Translations under genes and position numbers: made by a program
Shown here: positions 23,013-30,953 of the stretch, one piece after another
Numbering within the stretch: the first letter of the stretch is position 1
How the letters are laid out: the number at the start of each line of letters is the position of its first letter
Notes under the pieces: model-generated
Databases searched by the model: none
Told to the model about the DNA's origin: nothing
The model's input: the letters and a program-made list of their open reading frames with translations, nothing else
NCBI GenBank assembly: GCA_902774215.1
Contig: CACYHU010000055.1
Coordinates: forward strand, 1 to 35,524
Source: an uncultured Chloroflexota bacterium
GTDB taxonomy: Bacteria > Chloroflexota > Anaerolineae > Anaerolineales > Anaerolineaceae
Length of the DNA: 35,524 nt
Direction: 5' to 3'

Positions 23013-25237
23013 AAAAGAAACTGTTGATCCCTGCTGCTGCCATAATTCTTGCGGTATTCCTGGTAATAGTCAACCGGGACCTGCTTTCCTACTCGTATGA
23101 TACGCTGCTGGAGCGCGAATTTACGCCTGAAACAGATGCGAAACGGGATTATTTGCTGCTTGGTCCTCTCACGCTCAAACCGGGATCCTATATTCTGACA
23201 CTGGAACTGAGTTCCGAAGGATACGGCAGCGGAATCATGCTGGTCGATGGAAATGAGGACAATTTTTATTCCGCTGACCTTCCATATGGGGAAACAAACC
23301 CTTCCTTTAGTTTTGATATCAGCGGAGAAACAAAACAGATCCGTTTCGGTATCCGGTATGACCCGCAGACGACCTCATCCCTCCGGCTGGAAAGAGTCCG
23401 CATCACAGCGGATCACATCGTTTACAGGGAATCGATCCTCAGACACGCGGTGCTTTCTCTTCTGCTCATTATCACAGCTCTGCTGGTGATCCTGCGAATC
23501 TGTTTTCCGGAGACTTTATGGAAACTGTTTCCCGCTTTCAGCCGGCGAAAAAATGAGATCGCGCTGCTGATGCTGGTATGTCTCACTGCGGCAGCCTGTT
23601 ATCCCCTTTTCAATGGTTCCTCTTATGTCCGCGGCGAAGATATGTTTTTCCATATCACACGCATCCGCGGACTGGCGGACAGCCTGCAGGCAGGATATTT
23701 TCCCGTTCGGGATCAGCTTTATTGGCTAAATAATTACGGATACGGTGTCGGTTTTTATTATCCGGATACTTTCTTATATTTTCCGGCATTGATGGTACTC
23801 CTTGGTTTTGATCTTCTGACTTCGTACAAAGTTTTCCTCGTGATCTGCAGTTTTCTCTCTATCGCTGCTGCATGGTATGCTGGACTTCGAATCAGTAAAA
23901 ACCGTACCGCTGCCGCCGCTTCAGCTGTGTTTTTTGCTTTCGCCGCATATCGTCTGAGTAATGTTTATTACCGGGGTGCTGTCGGTGAGACCCAGGCTGC
24001 GGTTTTCTATCCGCTGATTATTCTCGGCCTTTATGAAATTTTCTTTGGAAACCGGGAGCACTGGCTGTATTTTGCCATCGGTTTTCTGGGACTTTTCAGC
24101 TGCCATATTATCAGCCTGGTCATTGGCGTCCTGCTGACATTCCTCTTCCTGCTGACTCAGATCAGGAAAATGATCCGCCGCCCTGAAATATTGATCCCTC
24201 TGCTTAAATCTGTGCTGCTTGTCGCCGGCATTGGGGCTTTTTTCTGGATGCCCATGCTGGAACAGAGTCTCACAAACCCCGGTTTGCGGATAAATAATGT
24301 TCTTGAGGGCAGCATCGCTTTGAACACTACAAATTACGCTTTTCCGGTGCAAAATCTTCTCAGCCGCTTTAAAACATGGAATTTTGCCTGGCAGGCTGAT
24401 TGCATTTATCCGGGCTGGAGCCTGCTCCTGGTGCCGTTACTGGGTGCGGCACTCTGGAATAAACGGACGGGATCTGTAAAAACAGCAGATTTTCTGCTTC
24501 TTTTCTCCCTTCCCGTAATATGGATGTGCACCAGGGCTTTTCCCTGGCAATGGGAGCCGTTTCTTCCGTTTGTGCTCCGGATACAGTTCGCCTACCGGCT
24601 GCTGCTGCCGGCAAGCGTAATGCTGAGCCTGAGCGGCGGAATTTATTTTGCACAGCTTATCAGAGAACGGAATTCATCGCTCTGGCTGTGCTTACTCACC
24701 CTTTTCTGTTTTTTCAGCACGGCTTTTCCTGTGCTGCGGGAATCGGTTCAAAACCGGACTGTTGACAAACGCTTATTTGTTATGCAGGACAACCGTGTCA
24801 GCGGCGGAGAATACATGCCCCTTGGCCTTGATAACACTTTTCCGGGCAAAAATGCCGATACAGTTCTGATCACGGAGTCGGATAAACCGCTGACTGTAAC
24901 GGCACACAAAAGGCAGAAGCTTGGTTTTTCCTTCGATTATGAGATAAATAACGAAGACGGACCGGTTCATTTTTCGGTACCGCTGATCTATTACACAGGA
25001 TATCAGGGGACCCTCACCGCAGAAGATGGCACTGTCATGAAAATACCCGTCAGTTGGGACAGCAGGGGATTGGTGAATATATCCGGCGAAGGGCTTTCCC
25101 GCGGAAAAATCACAGTTCAATACAGGAAAACCACCATACAGCGCATCGGGGAAGCTCTGACTTTACTGTCAATTTGTTTACTGATATACACAGACCGGCA
25201 AAAAATCAAAGATAAAATTCATTTCAGACGGTTATAA
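23009..25237 (+). CDS. Large membrane protein, PTPS-related (PF10131-like) family
   Basis: 742 residues. An N-terminal anchor (5-25), an outside beta-rich domain (about 30-150) and then about ten membrane helices, followed by an outside C-terminal beta domain (about 585-720) and a last helix. The signature region GEDMFFHITRIRGLADSL and YGYGVGFYYPDTFLYFPALM matches the membrane family once labelled 6-pyruvoyl-tetrahydropterin synthase-related; the label is historical and these are probably GT-C-like sugar or lipid transferases. It is the last gene of the three-gene membrane operon, coupled by a 4-base overlap to copy 2. Together they probably build or modify a surface polymer (inference). Confidence 0.8.
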   Translation: MKKKLLIPAAAIILAVFLVIVNRDLLSYSYDTLLEREFTPETDAKRDYLLLGPLTLKPGSYILTLELSSEGYGSGIMLVDGNEDNFYSADLPYGETNPSFSFDISGETKQIRFGIRYDPQTTSSLRLERVRITADHIVYRESILRHAVLSLLLIITALLVILRICFPETLWKLFPAFSRRKNEIALLMLVCLTAAACYPLFNGSSYVRGEDMFFHITRIRGLADSLQAGYFPVRDQLYWLNNYGYGVGFYYPDTFLYFPALMVLLGFDLLTSYKVFLVICSFLSIAAAWYAGLRISKNRTAAAASAVFFAFAAYRLSNVYYRGAVGETQAAVFYPLIILGLYEIFFGNREHWLYFAIGFLGLFSCHIISLVIGVLLTFLFLLTQIRKMIRRPEILIPLLKSVLLVAGIGAFFWMPMLEQSLTNPGLRINNVLEGSIALNTTNYAFPVQNLLSRFKTWNFAWQADCIYPGWSLLLVPLLGAALWNKRTGSVKTADFLLLFSLPVIWMCTRAFPWQWEPFLPFVLRIQFAYRLLLPASVMLSLSGGIYFAQLIRERNSSLWLCLLTLFCFFSTAFPVLRESVQNRTVDKRLFVMQDNRVSGGEYMPLGLDNTFPGKNADTVLITESDKPLTVTAHKRQKLGFSFDYEINNEDGPVHFSVPLIYYTGYQGTLTAEDGTVMKIPVSWDSRGLVNISGEGLSRGKITVQYRKTTIQRIGEALTLLSICLLIYTDRQKIKDKIHFRRL

Positions 25238-25256
25238 TTCTTACTGGAAATTGACC

Positions 25257-26528
25257 ATGGACATGATATATACAAAACACATTCTCGATAACGGATTAAC
25301 TGTACTGCTGAAGGAGATCCATACAGCACCGGTGATCAGTCACTGGATATGGTATCGCGTTGGATCCAGAAATGAGCTGCCGGGGAAAACCGGGATCTCA
25401 CATTGGGTCGAACACATGCAGTACAAGGGGACGCGGAAGTATTCTTCCGAAACTCTGGATCGCCTCGTCTCCAGACAGGGCGGACATATGAATGGATTCA
25501 CATACCTTGACTGGACAGCTTTTTACGAGACCATGCCGGCAGATAAAATCGGGTTGGCCATAGAAATGGAAGCTGACCGGATGACAAACTCGCTTTTTGA
25601 TCCTTCTGAAGTGGAATCAGAACGCATGGTGGTGATCTCCGAACTGGAAGGACAGGAAAATGAACCCACCTTCCGGCTGAATAAAGCCATCCGCAGAACA
25701 GCTTTTCCCAATCACCCCTATGGCACAGAGATCATCGGGAAGAAAGAAGACCTGCTCAAAATCACAAGAGACGATCTTTATGATCACTATCGAAAGTATT
25801 ATGTACCGAACAACGCAGTCCTGACATTGGCCGGAGATTTCGATACTGATGAAATGATGCGCTCTATCGAAAAGGCTTATGGATCAATAACGCCCGGAAA
25901 AGTACCGGAACATGACATTCAGCCGGAAGGATTGATCTCTGCCGCTGCTCCGCTGGAAGAACATGGCCCCTGTGACATAACAGCTATGCAGATGGTCTGG
26001 AGAGCACCGGCAGGAAATGATCCGGATATTTTTCCGCTGACGATCCTTGACAGTATTCTTTCCGGACCTTCTTCATTGAACATGTTCGGGAAAGGATCCG
26101 TTGCCAACCGCACATCTCGCTTATATCAAAAGCTTGTCAAAAGCGGTCTGGCGGTGGGAATAGGCGGCGGTTTCGTAACGACAATTGATCCTTATATTTA
26201 CACGATCTCCGCCTATGTCCTTCCCGGAAAGGATCCCGCTGAGATCACAGAAACAGTCCATAAGGAAATTGATACGATCATTCATGGAGGGATCTCTGAA
26301 GAAGAGATGAGCAAAGCCCGGAAACAAGCCCGTGCGATGTTTGCCTACTCCTGCGAAAATATCACCAATCAGGCTTACTGGCTGGGGTATTCCTCCATGT
26401 TCGCCGATCCATCCTGGTATACCAATTATCTGGAGAATCTGGAAAAAGTCACAATTGAAGATATCTGCCGTCTTGCGGCGGCATATTTCCGTCCGGAAAA
26501 CTGTCTCACCGGAATTTACAGCAAATAA
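25257..26528 (+). CDS. M16 family zinc metallopeptidase (catalytic subunit)
   Basis: 423 residues from ATG 25257; a TTG two codons earlier is possible, with GGAAA as a modest ribosome site. The inverted zinc motif is present as HWVEH (49-53), and the third ligand is Glu129 in SERMVVISELEGQEN. Later segments follow the M16B pattern: AFPNHPYGTEIIG, YYVPNNAVLTLAGDF. It should degrade short peptides, with a clam-shell made with the next gene's product. No signal peptide, so probably cytosolic. The partner gene begins 8 bases after its stop. Confidence 0.93.
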   Translation: MDMIYTKHILDNGLTVLLKEIHTAPVISHWIWYRVGSRNELPGKTGISHWVEHMQYKGTRKYSSETLDRLVSRQGGHMNGFTYLDWTAFYETMPADKIGLAIEMEADRMTNSLFDPSEVESERMVVISELEGQENEPTFRLNKAIRRTAFPNHPYGTEIIGKKEDLLKITRDDLYDHYRKYYVPNNAVLTLAGDFDTDEMMRSIEKAYGSITPGKVPEHDIQPEGLISAAAPLEEHGPCDITAMQMVWRAPAGNDPDIFPLTILDSILSGPSSLNMFGKGSVANRTSRLYQKLVKSGLAVGIGGGFVTTIDPYIYTISAYVLPGKDPAEITETVHKEIDTIIHGGISEEEMSKARKQARAMFAYSCENITNQAYWLGYSSMFADPSWYTNYLENLEKVTIEDICRLAAAYFRPENCLTGIYSK

Positions 26529-26536
26529 GGGTATAT

Positions 26537-27829
26537 ATGAACAAAGATTACAGGAAAAACCATATACCGGGACCGGAAAACATCCTGAGGCAAAAGCTGT
26601 CCAACGGTATCACGCTGCTGGCACGGGAAAATCCTTTCAGCCAGACGGCAGTAATAAATGCTTCTGTCCCCTGCGGCTCCTATCTCGACCCGACAGACAA
26701 AACCGGTTTGGCAGGTTTTGCTGCAAACTGTTTGAACATGGGAACACAGACCCATGATTTTCTGCAGCTCAGCGAATTACTCGAGGGCTCGGGTGCATCC
26801 TTCAGCGTAGCCTGCGGTCCCCGGGCTTATACCATGCATGGGGCGTGCCTTGCCGAAGATCTGCCAATGCTGCTGGGGCTGATGAAAGAGATCCTGGATG
26901 AACCTTCTTTTCCAGGTGATCAGGTCGAAATACACCGGCAGAGGATCCTTTCCGCCTGTGAACTTCACCTGCATGATCCGGAAAGCATGGCTGATGAACG
27001 TTTTGACAAGCTGCTCTTCGGTGATACCCCTTACGGCAGGCCGGAATTTGGTACAATTGAAGAAATCAATTCCATCACCCGTGATGATCTTTTCGCGTTT
27101 CACAGGCGCTTCATCGGTCCGGAGGATATGATCATCTCCGTTTCCGGCGGCATCCCCGCAGAAAAAATACTGGAAGAGTGTGAACGCCAGATCGGAAGCT
27201 GGCACAAAAGCCGGGAAATAATTCGTATTGAAGACTTTTTTCCGGCGGTATCCGCACCGGATCACAGCATTTCCGAACATATCGAGATCCCGGAAAAGAG
27301 CGAGCTCTCACTGATCATAGGCACCATGGGTCCCCGGCGTCATTCCCGGGATTATTTGCCTGCGGTACTTGGGAACAGCATCCTCGGAGAATTCGGAATG
27401 ATGGGCAGGATCGGGAAAGCGGTCAGGAAGGAAAACGGTCTGGCTTATTATGCAGGGTCCTCGCTCACAGCTTTGTCGTACGGCGGCTGCTGGACAATTG
27501 AAGCGGGTGTCAATCCTGCCAACCTGGAAAAGGCAGCGGATCTGATCACCGCTGAGCTGAAACGCTTCACCACAGAAAAAGTAAGCAGTGATGAACTGGA
27601 TGACGTAAAATCATTCTGTCTCGGCAGCCTTCCTCTTTCACTGGAAAGCAACAACGGCACATCAGCTTTCATGCTGAATATGGAAATTTTCAATTTGGGT
27701 CTGGACTACCTGCTCCGAATGCCCGAACGTATCAATGCGATCACTCCTGAGATCATTCTGGAAACAGCCCGGAAATGGCTTGACCCGGAGAAACTGGTCC
27801 GCGTCACCGCGGGAACGCTGGAGGCATGA
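26537..27829 (+). CDS. M16 family protein lacking the zinc site (partner subunit)
   Basis: 430 residues with the M16 fold: KLSNGITLLARENPFSQTAVI, LFGDTPYGRPEFGTIEEIN and a C-terminal half with GGCWTIEAGVNPANLEKA. The place of HxxEH is taken by GLAGFAANCLNMGT, so there is no zinc binding. Paired active/inactive M16 subunits are known in bacteria and in mitochondrial processing peptidase. AAGGG lies 6 bases before ATG. Its stop overlaps the AcpS gene by 4 bases, so peptidase and AcpS are translationally coupled. Confidence 0.92.
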   Translation: MNKDYRKNHIPGPENILRQKLSNGITLLARENPFSQTAVINASVPCGSYLDPTDKTGLAGFAANCLNMGTQTHDFLQLSELLEGSGASFSVACGPRAYTMHGACLAEDLPMLLGLMKEILDEPSFPGDQVEIHRQRILSACELHLHDPESMADERFDKLLFGDTPYGRPEFGTIEEINSITRDDLFAFHRRFIGPEDMIISVSGGIPAEKILEECERQIGSWHKSREIIRIEDFFPAVSAPDHSISEHIEIPEKSELSLIIGTMGPRRHSRDYLPAVLGNSILGEFGMMGRIGKAVRKENGLAYYAGSSLTALSYGGCWTIEAGVNPANLEKAADLITAELKRFTTEKVSSDELDDVKSFCLGSLPLSLESNNGTSAFMLNMEIFNLGLDYLLRMPERINAITPEIILETARKWLDPEKLVRVTAGTLEA

Positions 27830-28203
27830 CCTTGCTGCGGACCGGGATCGACCTCATTGAAGTCGAACGCTTTCGTTCACAAAAACCGGGGATCCGGGAA
27901 CGCTTTCTTGCCCGCGTTTATACTGAGGCGGAATTAGCCTATTGCGCCGGGAACGACCAGCATCTGGCCGGGCGTTTCGCGGCCAAGGAAGCGGTTTCCA
28001 AGGCTCTTGGCTGCGGCATCGGTGAAATCAGCTGGCAGGAAATCGAGATACTCAATGATGATTTCGGAGCTCCGGTCCTTCATCTTCACGGTAAAGCCGC
28101 CGAGCGGGCAGAGCGGATGGGGTTGACAGAGTGGTCCGTTTCTATCACACATATACAGGAATATGCCGCCGCATCCGTCGCGGCATGCAGCGGAAATTTA
28201 TGA
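27826..28203 (+). CDS. acpS: Holo-[acyl-carrier-protein] synthase
   Basis: 125 residues, the normal size. GIDLIEVERF carries Asp9 and FAAKEAVSKAL carries Glu55, the Mg ligands; YTEAELAYC, ISWQEIEI and VSITHIQEYAAA complete the family pattern. It moves the 4'-phosphopantetheine of coenzyme A onto apo-ACP, starting fatty acid synthesis. It overlaps the M16 partner gene by 4 bases and the lipoprotein gene by 4 bases, so this is an essential gene inside a mixed operon. Confidence 0.96.
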   Translation: MTLLRTGIDLIEVERFRSQKPGIRERFLARVYTEAELAYCAGNDQHLAGRFAAKEAVSKALGCGIGEISWQEIEILNDDFGAPVLHLHGKAAERAERMGLTEWSVSITHIQEYAAASVAACSGNL

Positions 28204-29204
28204 AAAAGCAAATTGCACTTCTCATATTTTTACTGATCTGTGCCGTGATCGTGCTTGCGGCCTGTGACACGCTGCGGCAAAGCTTCCAGCAGGTCGACAG
28301 CCAGAGCGCCACCCTGACTGCGATGGTCACGCCGACCGGTATTCCGCCGACCCTTGACCTGAAGGGAAACGAGGTATTGGAGATGGAGAACCTTGAGCCT
28401 TATGAGGTCGTATGTATCTCGATCCTCGAGGACCGGATCCACGGCGGGATCATGGAATGGGCACAGGACGCCCCGATTTTTGCCTATGTGGCACCCTCCA
28501 ACCGCTACTGGGGCTGGTTCTCCGGCGATGCGGTGGTACTGGACTTTTCAGACGAGGCGAAGGTTCCGGATGAATTCGGGAATATTCCGGAAGGCTTCTC
28601 GCCATATGAAATATCAACCACCGATCTCCATGTCTTCGGAGACTTCGGCTTCAGCCCGGATCATTCCCGGCTTGCCTTCACGGCACTGCGCCAGAGCGAA
28701 AAGCTTTACACCATCTTCGTGGCGGATTATGAGTCCGGTTTGAAGGATGTGGTGGACCTGTTCCCGGATGCCCTGGCTGAAACGGACGAATACGCCTCCG
28801 ATAAATCCGTCATCGGATGGGTCAATAACAATGTTGTGCGTGTTGCCTCCAGCTGCGGGGTCGACTGTGAACGGATCTACACCGCGGATGTCCGGAGCGG
28901 CGCGCTGACCTTTGAAGAAGAGGTCCGCAAGTACGGACATCCCGGGAGGGAACAGCCCAACAACGTGATCGAATACGACGACAGAAATTATCCGGCAATG
29001 AACAACGCGAACTGGTCGCCGGATGAAAATCACCTGTTTTATACGGATGCCCGCTACCAGACCTGGATCGTCCGTGAGGATACAAAACAGCAGTACCGGC
29101 TCCCGGTAGACGGGAGAGACGTATTGCAGACGCTTTGGTCGGCAGACTCAAACTTTATAGCCATCCGCTTCGAAGATAACATCGAAATCTACAAAATCCA
29201 ATAA
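28200..29204 (+). CDS. Lipoprotein with propeller-like repeats
   Basis: 334 residues from ATG 28200, chosen because it begins a good signal peptide; earlier in-frame starts lie within acpS. The lipobox VLAAC places the lipidated Cys at 22. After a Thr/Pro-rich linker (MVTPTGIPPTLD), the body has spaced TolB/WD-like blades: GFSPDHSRLAFTA, NWSPDENHLFYTD and LWSADSNFIAIRF. Two Cys in SSCGVDCERIY may pair. It is probably anchored to the outer face of the cytoplasmic membrane; function unknown. ATGA overlap with acpS. Confidence 0.82.
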   Translation: MKKQIALLIFLLICAVIVLAACDTLRQSFQQVDSQSATLTAMVTPTGIPPTLDLKGNEVLEMENLEPYEVVCISILEDRIHGGIMEWAQDAPIFAYVAPSNRYWGWFSGDAVVLDFSDEAKVPDEFGNIPEGFSPYEISTTDLHVFGDFGFSPDHSRLAFTALRQSEKLYTIFVADYESGLKDVVDLFPDALAETDEYASDKSVIGWVNNNVVRVASSCGVDCERIYTADVRSGALTFEEEVRKYGHPGREQPNNVIEYDDRNYPAMNNANWSPDENHLFYTDARYQTWIVREDTKQQYRLPVDGRDVLQTLWSADSNFIAIRFEDNIEIYKIQ

Positions 29205-29213
29205 GAGGTCCCC

Positions 29214-30374
29214 ATGGATATTCTCAGCAGGGCGGAAAGCCTGGAACCCTATATTATCGAAAGACGCCGTTTTTATCACAGCTGTCCGGAGCTTGCCGGA
29301 CATGAAATTGAAACCACCACGGCAATCGCGGAAGACCTGCGGGCAATGGGGATCGAGCCGCGGTTTTTCAATAACATTCATGGCCTGACGGCAGAGATCC
29401 GCGGCGAAAAACCGGGGAAAACCGTGATCCTTCGCGCAGACATCGACGCGCTGAACATCAAAGAACAAACCGGGCTGCCCTTTGCCAGCAGGAACGGCTG
29501 TATGCATGCCTGCGGGCATGACTGCCATATCGCCATGCAGCTGGGAGCGGCACGGATCCTCAATGAAATGCGGTCTGAACTCAACGGGACCATACGGCTG
29601 CTCTTCCAACCTGCCGAAGAAGGCGGATACGGTGCCCGCGACGCCATCAAAGAAGGCGCCCTCGACGGTGCGGATGTGATCTATGGAACGCACGTCTGGG
29701 GAACCGTCCGCGCTCCGCTTATCGACATCACGCCGGGATTCCGCATGGCGGCAAGCAACCGCTTCAGGCTGACCATTCACGGCATCACCGCTCACGGCAG
29801 CGCGCCGCATTTAGGCGCGGATGCCATTACCGCCGCCTGCACCATTGTGAGCAGCCTTCAGCTGCTGGTGACCCGCTTCAACTGTGCCACCGATCCGCTG
29901 GTGCTGACCATTGGTAAGATCAACGGCGGTACACAATACAATGTGATCCCGGATCTCGTTGAGATCGAAGGAACCGTGAGACATTTCCGCACAGACTGCT
30001 CCATCGAGGAAGAGATGCGCCGGATCATCGGCGGAGTAGCGGAAGCGCTCAAGGTGACCTGGGAACTCGACTACATATACCTGAACTATCCCGTGAACAA
30101 CTGCTGCGATGAAGTGACCGGCATCTGCCGGAAAGCGGCAGAATCGCTGTTCGGCGGGGACGTCTTCGCCCATATGCCGACGCTGATGAGCTCTGAGGAC
30201 TTTTCCTGGTACCTGCGTGAGATCCCGGGAGTTTTCACCTACATCGGCAGTTCCAACCCGGAAAAGGGGATCACCGGAACCAATCACCAAAACACCTACG
30301 ATGTAGACGAGGACATTTTGAAACGCGGGACAGCCCTGGCAGTACAATTCGCTTACGACTATCTCAACACATAA
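29214..30374 (+). CDS. M20 family amidohydrolase/peptidase
   Basis: 386 residues. Metal-site motifs: RADIDAL, MHACGHDCH (C100, H102), FQPAEEG (E135-E136), GTHVWG and a late MSSEDFSWY. The small dimerisation domain lies at about 180-290 (ITAHGSAPHLGADAI). M20D members cleave N-acyl amino acids or small amides such as N-acetyl-cysteine, hippurate and indole-acetyl-amino acids. Cytosolic. GAGGT 5 bases before ATG and 9 bases after the lipoprotein stop, so it ends the 25.2-30.4 kb operon. Confidence 0.93.
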   Translation: MDILSRAESLEPYIIERRRFYHSCPELAGHEIETTTAIAEDLRAMGIEPRFFNNIHGLTAEIRGEKPGKTVILRADIDALNIKEQTGLPFASRNGCMHACGHDCHIAMQLGAARILNEMRSELNGTIRLLFQPAEEGGYGARDAIKEGALDGADVIYGTHVWGTVRAPLIDITPGFRMAASNRFRLTIHGITAHGSAPHLGADAITAACTIVSSLQLLVTRFNCATDPLVLTIGKINGGTQYNVIPDLVEIEGTVRHFRTDCSIEEEMRRIIGGVAEALKVTWELDYIYLNYPVNNCCDEVTGICRKAAESLFGGDVFAHMPTLMSSEDFSWYLREIPGVFTYIGSSNPEKGITGTNHQNTYDVDEDILKRGTALAVQFAYDYLNT

Positions 30375-30562
30375 CCCCGGATCACGTATTTTACTTCCTG
30401 AACTTCTTCTATGAATGGTATCAGGGAATCTATCAGTGCCATCCCTTCTTTGTATGATTGCCTGAAACGCTTTACATAATCAGGTTTTCCTGCATTTTCG
30501 TTATATCTATTCCCTTTATCTATAGCCTGTTCCGGTAAAGTCAGAATAAAAAAAGAGAACCA
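30359..30562 (-). pseudogene. Possible gene remnant on the minus strand
   Basis: A 67-codon open stretch without a start codon at its upstream end, bounded by stops. It reads in part GKPDYVKRFRQSYKEGMA followed by an amphipathic LIDSLIPFIEEVQEVKYV, which looks protein-like. It overlaps the last 16 bases of the M20 gene. I do not recognise a family, and chance is possible. Confidence 0.25.
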
Positions 30563-30576
30563 TTAATTATTTAACC

Positions 30577-30594
30577 TTTTAACATGTGTTAAAA
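30577..30594. promoter_or_regulatory. Perfect palindrome, candidate operator
   Basis: TTTTAACA-TG-TGTTAAAA, fully symmetrical, in an A/T-rich setting flanked by AATTATTT and ATAATT. It is of the size and type bound by dimeric repressors. Confidence 0.35.
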
Positions 30595-30696
30595 TAATTA
30601 TGATCAGTAATCCTAAATCAAGATAAAGATAAACTTCTTAAACGAATATCGCTGCATCAGTTTAGGTTATCTGAAATTCCGGCGGAAAGGCCTGAA

Positions 30697-30814
30697 GGGA
30701 CGCTGTTTCGCGTCCCTGCGAAGCACTCCCTCCCGATGGCTTTTCAAAATTACAATTTGCGATAGCTCCTCCGCATCTGAATCAGGCGAAACCTGACCCG
30801 TAAGGGTCTGGAGG
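30697..30814 (+). ncRNA. Structured RNA-like segment, possibly a group II intron fragment
   Basis: A 7-bp hairpin (GGGACGC/GCGTCCC, 30697-30716) is followed by a three-way design: CCTCC (30768-30772) with GGAGG (30810-30814) encloses CAGG-CGAAA-CCTG (30783-30795) and ACCC-GTAA-GGGT (30796-30807), the latter a GNRA-type loop. GGAGGCTGTATGC just after resembles strings I recall from group II intron domain I. No intron-encoded protein or domain V is present, so it would be a remnant. The strand is chosen from that resemblance. Confidence 0.3.
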
Positions 30815-30894
30815 CTGTATGCAAATAACCCGTGTCAAGTGTATCTGCGGTGGAGAATGACAAAGAAAAGACGGGGAAATTTCGGTTATTTTTT

Positions 30895-30923
30895 TTGAAA
30901 GATATACCAATTTGTAATATAAT
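30895..30923 (+). promoter_or_regulatory. Sigma70-type promoter of the DUF4157 gene
   Basis: TTGAAA (30895-30900), 17-base spacer, TATAAT (30918-30923). Start expected near 30930, leaving a leader of about 24 bases that contains AGGA 7 bases before the ATG. The structured region upstream is therefore outside this transcript. Confidence 0.8.
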
Positions 30924-30953
30924 TTTTGGATACAGACAATATCAGGATCAACA

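Larger units (their letters stand above)
30375..30953. other. Intergenic region, 579 bases, with several RNA-like structures
   Basis: It has a possible gene remnant on the minus strand (to 30562), a palindrome TTTTAACA-TG-TGTTAAAA at 30577-30594, a hairpin GGGACGC-TGTTTC-GCGTCCC at 30697-30716, a compact branched structure at 30768-30814 and a promoter at 30895-30923. No complete gene is seen. Confidence 0.6.
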
